DNA from: an uncultured Steroidobacter sp.
Lineage (GTDB): Bacteria; Pseudomonadota; Gammaproteobacteria; Steroidobacterales; Steroidobacteraceae
Direction: 5' to 3'
Length of the DNA stretch: 6,433 nucleotides
NCBI GenBank assembly: GCA_946478975.1
Contig: CAMLEO010000358.1
Coordinates: forward strand, 1-6,433
Within the stretch, counting starts at the first letter, position 1. Every line of letters starts with the position of its first letter. The position numbers and the translations under genes were made by a program. Of this stretch, positions 1 through 4,812 are shown piece by piece. The notes under the pieces are model-generated. The model saw nothing but the letters and a program-made list of their open reading frames with translations, was not told the DNA's origin and made no database searches.

Positions 1-1852
1 TGAGGCGTCCTACGCAAAGCTGACGGGGGCGGGGCATGTGATTGCGACGGCCAAACATTTCATCGCTGACGGCGGCACGTTCGAAGGCCGCGATCAGGGC
101 GATGCCCGCGCCACAGAAGAACAATTGCGCGACGTGCACGGCCCCGGCTACGTCGCCGCGATCGGCGCCGGCGTGCAAGTCGTGATGGCGTCGTTCTCGA
201 GCTGGCAGGGACAGAAGATCACCGGCCACAAAGGCCTGCTCACCGACGTGCTCAAGAATCGCATGGGCTTCGACGGCTTCATCGTCGGCGACTGGAATGC
301 GCACGGCCAGGTCGAAGGCTGCACCAACACCAGCTGCCCGACGGCGGTGAACGCCGGCCTGGATATGTTCATGGCGCCCGACAGCTGGCGCGAGCTTTAC
401 GACAACACGCTGGCGCAAGTGAAGTCCGGCCAGATCCCGATGGCGCGACTCGATGACGCCGTTCGTCGCATCCTGCGGGTGAAGCTGCGTTCGGGAATCT
501 TCGAGGCCGGCAAACCTTCGAGCCGCGAGCCCGCGGGCAAGTACGATCTGCTCGGCTCGCCCGAACATCGCGCCATCGCTCGCCAGGCGGTGCGCGAATC
601 GCTGGTGCTGTTGAAGAACGCCGGCAAGGTGCTGCCGCTCAAGCCCAACGCGAATGTGCTGGTCGCGGGCGACGGCGCCGACAATATTCCCAAACAGAAC
701 GGCGGCTGGACGCTGACCTGGCAGGGCACCGGCATCACCAACAAGAATTTCCCCAACGCCGACTCGATCTTCGCCGGCATTCGTTCGGCAGTGACAGCGA
801 GCGGTGGCACCGCCACGCTGAGCGCGGACGGCAGTTACAAGCGCAAGCCTGATGTCGCAATCGTCGTGTTCGGCGAAGATCCGTATGCCGAATTTCAAGG
901 CGACGTCGCGACGCTGGAATACAAGCCCGGCAACAAGTCGGACCTGGAATTGTTGAAGCGCCTGCGCGCCGAGAAGATTCCGGTCGTGTCGGTGTTCCTG
1001 TCCGGCCGGCCGATGTGGGTGAACCCGGAGTTGAATGCGTCCGATGCGTTCGTCGCTGCGTGGCTGCCCGGCTCGGAAGGCGGCGGCATTGCCGATGTGT
1101 TGTTCGCGAAGAAGGACGGCACCATTCCTTATGACTTCAAGGGCAAGCTGCCCTTCGCCTGGCCGCGCACGCCGACGCAGACGACCGCATCGCCCGGCGA
1201 TCAGGAGCCGTTGTTTGCATACGGCTACGGCCTCACCTATCAAGACGTGGGCGATCTGCAGCAGCTGTCCGAAGTGATTCCTGCCGCTGCCGAAGGGGCA
1301 GCCTCGACGCACAGTTATTTCGTGTCGGGCAGGGCCGCGCCGGGTTGGCAGTTTGTGATCGGCGAAGGCACTGGTGCTCGCACGATGTTCAGCACTGCGG
1401 TCGGCAAATCGGAGAGCGGCGCGTTGCAAGCGACAGCGGTCGATCGCTCTGCTCAGGAAGATGCACGCTTGTTGAAGTGGTCCGGCAGCGGTGCGGCGAC
1501 GGTTGCGCTCCAGGGTGCCAATCCGATCGATCTGCAACGTGAGGCGAACGGCATGCTGTCGCTGACGTTCGATTATCGCGTCGATCACGCGCCGACTGCG
1601 CCGGTCACTGTTTCGATCGAATGCGGCGCCAACTGCCGCGGCGACTTCCCGATCGATTCGCGCTTGAAACAGGCGACTAAAGGCGAATGGCAGCAGGTGA
1701 AGCTGCCGTTGCATTGTTTCCAGAACCGCGGCGCCGACCTGCGCCACGTGACCGCACCGTTCGCGCTGACGACCGCTGGTAAACTCGAGCTCGGCATCGC
1801 CAACGTGCGGCTGGAATCGGGCTTGAACGATTCCAACGGCTGCGATTCATGA
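1..1852 (+). CDS. Glycoside hydrolase family 3 beta-glucosidase / exo-beta-glucanase, ExoP type (5' partial)
   Basis: This enzyme probably removes glucose from the non-reducing ends of beta-glucans or beta-gluco-oligosaccharides, most likely in the periplasm or outside the cell. The frame is open from base 2 (EASYAKLTGAG...), so the start, any signal peptide and most of the N-terminal barrel lie off the left edge; the GTG at 38 is internal. Numbering residues from that GTG, the substrate-binding KHF is at 6-8. The barrel motif GFDGFIVGDWN (77-87) gives Asp85 as the catalytic nucleophile. The GH3 C-terminal sandwich runs about 188-401 and ends in FAYGYGLTY. GEDPYAEFQGD (279-289) matches the acid/base segment of barley ExoI-type enzymes, with Glu285 the likely acid/base. 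In place of a fibronectin III domain, residues about 425-595 form a Cys-containing domain (ECGANCRGD, LPLHCF) like the carbohydrate-binding ExoP C-terminal domain. Family assignment is firm; exact substrate is inferred. Confidence 0.93.
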   Translation, partial: EASYAKLTGAGHVIATAKHFIADGGTFEGRDQGDARATEEQLRDVHGPGYVAAIGAGVQVVMASFSSWQGQKITGHKGLLTDVLKNRMGFDGFIVGDWNAHGQVEGCTNTSCPTAVNAGLDMFMAPDSWRELYDNTLAQVKSGQIPMARLDDAVRRILRVKLRSGIFEAGKPSSREPAGKYDLLGSPEHRAIARQAVRESLVLLKNAGKVLPLKPNANVLVAGDGADNIPKQNGGWTLTWQGTGITNKNFPNADSIFAGIRSAVTASGGTATLSADGSYKRKPDVAIVVFGEDPYAEFQGDVATLEYKPGNKSDLELLKRLRAEKIPVVSVFLSGRPMWVNPELNASDAFVAAWLPGSEGGGIADVLFAKKDGTIPYDFKGKLPFAWPRTPTQTTASPGDQEPLFAYGYGLTYQDVGDLQQLSEVIPAAAEGAASTHSYFVSGRAAPGWQFVIGEGTGARTMFSTAVGKSESGALQATAVDRSAQEDARLLKWSGSGAATVALQGANPIDLQREANGMLSLTFDYRVDHAPTAPVTVSIECGANCRGDFPIDSRLKQATKGEWQQVKLPLHCFQNRGADLRHVTAPFALTTAGKLELGIANVRLESGLNDSNGCDS

Positions 1853-1860
1853 GATCTGCC

Positions 1861-1887
1861 CGCCCGCTGCCACCGGGGCGGCGGGCG
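1861..1887 (+). terminator. GC-rich hairpin after the glycosidase gene, possible weak or factor-dependent terminator
   Basis: Bases 1861-1871 pair with 1877-1887 to give an 11 bp stem containing one G.U pair and a 5-base ACCGG loop, starting 8 bases after the glycosidase stop codon. No T-run follows directly; the nearest is TTTT at 1909-1912. It is therefore not a classical intrinsic terminator. It may stabilise the 3' end of the glycosidase mRNA or reduce read-through into the regulator gene. The structure is read directly from the sequence; the function is inferred. Confidence 0.45.
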
Positions 1888-1916
1888 ACTCGCTGGACCA
1901 CTGGCTAGTTTTCAAA

Positions 1917-2945
1917 ATGACTAAAGCACCGCCCCGCCGGGCGAAGATTCAGGACGTCGCCGAGGCGGCCGGCGTCGCCATCAAAACCGTGTCGCGGGTG
2001 CTGAACAACGAGCCCAACGTGCGCGAGGAAACTCGCCAGCGCGTGCTCGCGATCGTCAAGAAGTTGAATTATCACCCGAGCCTGTCGGCGCGCAGCCTGG
2101 CGGGGCGCCGTTCGTTCCTGATCGGGTTGATCTACGAAAATCCCAGCGCCAACTACATCGTCGACGTCCAGCACGGCGCGATGGCCCGCTGCCGGGAAGA
2201 TCGCTTCCAGTTGCTGATGCACCAGGTCACCGGTCGCGGCGAAGAGCTGGAGCGCGACGTGCTGGGCCTGGTCGATCAAACCCACCTGGATGGTTTGATC
2301 GTGACGGCGCCGTTGAGCGAATCGGTGGACCTCATGCGCGCGCTCGACCGCCGTTCGCTGCCGTTCGTTCGCATTGCTCCGAATGACGTGGAGCATCCGA
2401 CGCCATACGTCGACATGGACGACGCCGGCGCCGCGCGTGAAATGGCGGAATATTTGCTCGGCCTCGGCCACCGTCGCATCGGTTTCATCGTCGGCCATCC
2501 GGATCACTTCGCCAGCGGTCAACGGCTGAGCGGCTACAAAGCCGCGCTCGCCGCGCACGACGTCGAATTTCGCGAGAGTTACGTGCGACAGGGCTATTTC
2601 ACATTCGAGTCCGGCATGGAAGCGGCGAAGGAACTGCTCACGCAGCCCGATCGCCCGACCGCCGTGTTCGCCAGTAACGACGACATGGCCGCCGGCGTGT
2701 TGATGGCCGCGCATGAGCTGGGCATTTCGGTGCCGGAAGGTTTGTCGGTTGCCGGATTCGACGACACATACATTGCGAAAACGGTCTGGCCGCGACTGAC
2801 GACCGTGCATCAGCCCACATACGACCTCGCCTACACCGCCACCAACCTGCTCCTGCAAATGCTACAAACCGGCGTTGCTCCACAATCGACGCGGTTGGGG
2901 TATCGTCTGGTGTGCCGCGCTTCGACGGCAGTCGTTCAGCAATGA
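1917..2945 (+). CDS. LacI-family transcriptional regulator
   Basis: This is a 342-residue DNA-binding repressor/activator, normal length for the LacI/GalR family. The helix-turn-helix is at residues 10-31 (KIQDVAEAAGVAIKTVSRVL). It is followed by a hinge helix at about 53-66 (HPSLSARSLAGRRS) and a periplasmic-binding-protein-like effector domain from about 67 to the end, with FASNDDMAAGVL at 251-262 and SVAGFDDTYIA at 277-287. ATG 1917 is the only ATG, GTG or TTG start that keeps the helix-turn-helix intact; no Shine-Dalgarno sequence precedes it. It lies 64 bases after a family 3 glycosidase on the same strand, a common pairing in sugar-utilisation loci. A gluco-oligosaccharide effector is thus likely, but this is inferred from context. 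A lipoprotein gene follows after 3 bases, suggesting co-transcription. The family call is very secure; the regulated genes are unknown. Confidence 0.97.
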   Translation: MTKAPPRRAKIQDVAEAAGVAIKTVSRVLNNEPNVREETRQRVLAIVKKLNYHPSLSARSLAGRRSFLIGLIYENPSANYIVDVQHGAMARCREDRFQLLMHQVTGRGEELERDVLGLVDQTHLDGLIVTAPLSESVDLMRALDRRSLPFVRIAPNDVEHPTPYVDMDDAGAAREMAEYLLGLGHRRIGFIVGHPDHFASGQRLSGYKAALAAHDVEFRESYVRQGYFTFESGMEAAKELLTQPDRPTAVFASNDDMAAGVLMAAHELGISVPEGLSVAGFDDTYIAKTVWPRLTTVHQPTYDLAYTATNLLLQMLQTGVAPQSTRLGYRLVCRASTAVVQQ

Positions 2946-2948
2946 GGA

Positions 2949-3809
2949 ATGACTCGGACCAAGGCGTACTTGCTGCTGCTGTTGGCACTGACAGCCACGC
3001 TGCTCGGCTGCACCAACTTTTTTTATAACCGCCTCGACACGCTCGCCGCCTGGTACATCCAGGATCTGGTCTCCCTCGACGACACCCAGCGCAGCAACCT
3101 GCACACGTGGCTGAACGACACGTTGCAATGGCATCGTCGCTCGGAGCTGGTCCGCTACGCGAAATTCCTGCGTGAGCTGGCCGCCAACTCGCAGCGGCCC
3201 GGCACCGCCAGCACTTACAAAGGCATCGAAACTCAAGTGGAAGGATTCGGCTCGCGCCTGGTCGAGCAGGCTTCGCCCGATGCCGCCCGGCTGCTGATGA
3301 GTCTCACGCCCGAACAGATCGACGAGTTCGAAACCAACCTGGCGGAGAAATCGCGCGAGCGCAACGAGAAGAGCCTGGAAGCGCAGGCCGACGGCAAGTG
3401 GCACGAACAGCGCGCCAAGGACATCGAGAAACAACTCAAGCGCTGGACCGGCGCGGTGACCAAGGAGCAGCGCCAGCTGATCGCGCAGCTCAGCAATCAA
3501 TTCCAATCGACGACGACCGACTGGCTGGAAAGCCAGGAGCACTGGCGGCAAGCCATGTTCGGCGCATTGCGCGCACGGTTTACCGCAGGTCAGTCGCCCG
3601 CCGTGGTCGAGGAGCGTATCCTGGCGCTATTACGAAAACCGGAAACGCAGTGGACCCCGGCATATCAAGCCAAGGCCACGCGGAATCGCGAGCAATCGCT
3701 CAACGTGCTGGGTACCCTCGACGCTTCGCTGACCGCCGCCCAACGGGCCTATCTGCAGCGCGAGCTGATCCAGCTGGCGGACCAACTCGACGGCATGGTC
3801 GAGCGCTAA
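2949..3809 (+). CDS. DUF6279-like outer-membrane lipoprotein, helical, function unknown
   Basis: The product is a 286-residue predicted lipoprotein. Its N-terminus has Arg3 and Lys5, a leucine-rich core (residues 8-19) and a lipobox TLLGC with Cys21. Thr22 at +2 does not look like an inner-membrane retention signal, so outer-membrane sorting is expected. The mature part opens with FFYNRLDTLAAWYIQDLVSL, typical of the DUF6279 lipoproteins as I know them. The rest is charged and helical, rich in Glu, Gln, Arg and Leu. Four spaced motifs resemble LTxxQ: LDDTQ (43-47), LTPEQ (119-123), VTKEQ (170-174) and LTAAQ (261-265). The ATG is 3 bases after the regulator stop, in the same frame; GAGGA abuts it, too close for normal ribosome binding, so reinitiation after the regulator is likely. 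No function is known; DUF assignment is from memory of the family. Confidence 0.8.
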   Translation: MTRTKAYLLLLLALTATLLGCTNFFYNRLDTLAAWYIQDLVSLDDTQRSNLHTWLNDTLQWHRRSELVRYAKFLRELAANSQRPGTASTYKGIETQVEGFGSRLVEQASPDAARLLMSLTPEQIDEFETNLAEKSRERNEKSLEAQADGKWHEQRAKDIEKQLKRWTGAVTKEQRQLIAQLSNQFQSTTTDWLESQEHWRQAMFGALRARFTAGQSPAVVEERILALLRKPETQWTPAYQAKATRNREQSLNVLGTLDASLTAAQRAYLQRELIQLADQLDGMVER

Positions 3810-3833
3810 GCGCCTCGATCGACCAAGAAATGT

Positions 3834-3867
3834 GGGTCCGGCAAAAGTCGCGTCTTTTGACGGACCC
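3834..3867. repeat. Long imperfect inverted repeat (first of two adjacent hairpins)
   Basis: GGGTCCG (3834-3840) pairs with CGGACCC (3861-3867). After a single G/A mismatch, CAAAAG (3842-3847) pairs with CTTTTG (3854-3859) around a TCGCGT loop. The result is 13 paired bases in the gap between the two lipoprotein genes. No T-run follows, so it is not a clear intrinsic terminator in either direction. It could be an mRNA-stabilising structure, an attenuator, a dispersed palindromic repeat or a protein-binding site; the sequence alone does not decide. Confidence 0.7.
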
Positions 3868-3894
3868 GTCGAAAGGGCCTCGGCCGCTTTCGAC
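3868..3894. repeat. Second inverted repeat immediately abutting the first
   Basis: GTCGAAAG (3868-3875) pairs perfectly with CTTTCGAC (3887-3894). Three further pairs extend the stem past one unpaired G, leaving a CTCG loop (3879-3882). It starts at the base following the end of the first hairpin and ends 16 bases before the ribosome binding site of the next gene. No T-run follows. The pairing is seen directly; a role in the 5' leader of the downstream gene is conjecture. Confidence 0.65.
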
Positions 3895-3910
3895 CAGAGA
3901 ATCAGGGTAC

Positions 3911-3917
3911 AAGGGAG
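3911..3917 (+). promoter_or_regulatory. Ribosome binding site fixing the methyltransferase-homologue start
   Basis: AAGGGAG lies 5 bases upstream of ATG 3923, a good Shine-Dalgarno match at normal spacing. It supports this start over the open frame that continues upstream, in a different frame, through the preceding lipoprotein gene. It is the best ribosome binding site preceding any complete gene in the window. Confidence 0.75.
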
Positions 3918-3922
3918 TCAAA

Positions 3923-4747
3923 ATGCGAAACGTCATCTTGCTGGCGGTCACCGCCTCGTTCTTCAGCCTCGCTGCTTGTAACAAAGCTCCGCCCGAGCAG
4001 CCCGCCGCTCAACCGCCCGCGGAAGCGCCGCCTGCAACCTCCGCTGCCGCCGACACAGCAGCGATCGACGCCGCCATCGCGAGCACCGATCGTTTGCCCG
4101 GTGATGTCGACGAAGACGCCTGGCGTAAACCGAAAGAAGTGCTCACATTCTTCGAAGCTCGCCCGGGCATGCGCGTCGTCGATTATTTCTCCGCGAGCGG
4201 CTATTACACCGAGCTGCTGTCGCGCATCGTCGGCCCGAACGGCAAAGTGATTGCTTATAACAATGCCGAGTACCTGAAGTTCGCGGGCGAAAAGCCGAAC
4301 CAGCGCTATGGAAACGATCGCCTGCCGAACGTCGTGCAGCTGACGACCAAACCCGAAGACGCACCGTTCGAACCCGTCAGCCTCGATGGCGCGCTGTTCG
4401 TGATGTCGTATCACGACCTGCATTGGCACGCGAAGGACGGCTCATGGCCAGTCATCGATCCCGCGCAGGCGCTCGCGAAGCTGTCGCTGGCGTTGAAGCC
4501 GGGCGCAGTCGTCGTAGTGCTCGATCACGTCGGCGCCGCAGGCAGCGATCCGGCGGTGTCGGTCGACGCCATGCATCGCATGGACCCGGCCATCATCAAG
4601 AAAGAATTCGAAGCCGCGGGCTTGAAGTTCGAGACCGAAAGCAAGGCGTTTGCCAACCCCGAGGACGATCACACCAAGCCGGTGTTCGATCCGTCGATTC
4701 GTCACAAGACGGACCAGGTGTTGTATCGCTTCCGCAAGGTCTCCTAA
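3923..4747 (+). CDS. Lipoprotein-anchored class I SAM-methyltransferase homologue (COG4798/Alr7345 type)
   Basis: The 274-residue product begins with a lipoprotein signal peptide (MRNVILLAVTASFFSLAAC, lipobox Cys19, Asn20 at +2). A Pro/Ala-rich linker of about 25 residues follows. The remainder resembles predicted methyltransferases of COG4798. Strand 1 and its cofactor loop read VVDYFSASGYYTELLS (85-100), and strand 2 ends VIAYNN (109-114) where classical enzymes carry an acidic ribose-binding residue. Also visible are MSYHDLHW (161-168), VVVVLDHVG (196-204), HRMDPAIIKKEFEAAG (218-233) and a C-terminal HKTDQVLYRFRK (261-272). The substrate is unknown. The predicted location outside the cytoplasm, where S-adenosylmethionine is not expected, makes methyltransferase activity doubtful. 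ATG 3923 is supported by AAGGGAG and by the signal peptide it opens. The family assignment is strong; enzymatic activity is uncertain. Confidence 0.88.
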   Translation: MRNVILLAVTASFFSLAACNKAPPEQPAAQPPAEAPPATSAAADTAAIDAAIASTDRLPGDVDEDAWRKPKEVLTFFEARPGMRVVDYFSASGYYTELLSRIVGPNGKVIAYNNAEYLKFAGEKPNQRYGNDRLPNVVQLTTKPEDAPFEPVSLDGALFVMSYHDLHWHAKDGSWPVIDPAQALAKLSLALKPGAVVVVLDHVGAAGSDPAVSVDAMHRMDPAIIKKEFEAAGLKFETESKAFANPEDDHTKPVFDPSIRHKTDQVLYRFRKVS

Positions 4748-4768
4748 TTACGGCGCTGCGCGCCGTAA
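4748..4768. repeat. Perfect short hairpin just after the methyltransferase-homologue stop
   Basis: TTACGGCGC (4748-4756) and GCGCCGTAA (4760-4768) form a perfect 9 bp stem with a TGC loop, beginning at the first base after the TAA stop. No T-run follows on either strand, so it is not an intrinsic terminator alone. It lies 12 bases before the terminator hairpin at 4781 and may protect the 3' end of the + strand mRNA. It may also help stop transcripts arriving from the opposite gene. Confidence 0.6.
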
Positions 4769-4780
4769 CACTCAACGCCC

Positions 4781-4812
4781 GAGTGGAGGAACTATTCTTC
4801 CTCCACTCTTTT
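4781..4812 (+). terminator. Rho-independent terminator for the + strand transcript
   Basis: GAGTGGAGGAA (4781-4791) pairs perfectly with TTCCTCCACTC (4798-4808), an 11 bp stem with a CTATTC loop, followed directly by TTTT (4809-4812). This is a short but clear intrinsic terminator for transcription leaving the methyltransferase homologue. Its loop and right arm overlap the stop codon and last codons (V-E-E-E) of the convergent EF-G-like gene. Read on the - strand it lacks a T-run, so it appears to act mainly in one direction. Confidence 0.75.

Noticed and set aside
1893..1917. A possible LacI-type operator in front of the regulator gene (CCACTGGCTAGT and TTTTCAAAA).
   Set aside because: The symmetry is weak and lacks the central CG usual in LacI-family operators; there is no second copy in the window to support it.
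1905..2858. A 317-codon open frame on the - strand opposite the LacI-family gene.
   Set aside because: The + strand encodes a complete, unmistakable LacI protein here. The antisense translation is His/Arg/Val/Gln-rich with no recognisable domain, as expected from GC-rich codon bias.
2942..3028. An ATG overlapping the regulator stop codon (ATGA) as the start of a separate small gene.
   Set aside because: That frame ends after under 30 codons, lacks the signal peptide, and is explained by the lipoprotein starting at 2949 in another frame.
2862..3551. A 229-codon open frame on the - strand opposite the first lipoprotein.
   Set aside because: It mirrors the codon pattern of the lipoprotein gene and straddles its start region; no ribosome binding site or known motif was seen.
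3857..3862. TTGACG as a -35 promoter element for the methyltransferase homologue.
   Set aside because: No acceptable -10 hexamer lies 16-18 bases downstream, and the bases belong to the hairpin at 3834-3867.
3398..3922. A long upstream extension of the methyltransferase-homologue frame.
   Set aside because: The extension overlaps the lipoprotein gene in another frame and translates to Arg/Ala-rich low-quality sequence. The lipobox signal peptide and AAGGGAG site fix the start at 3923.
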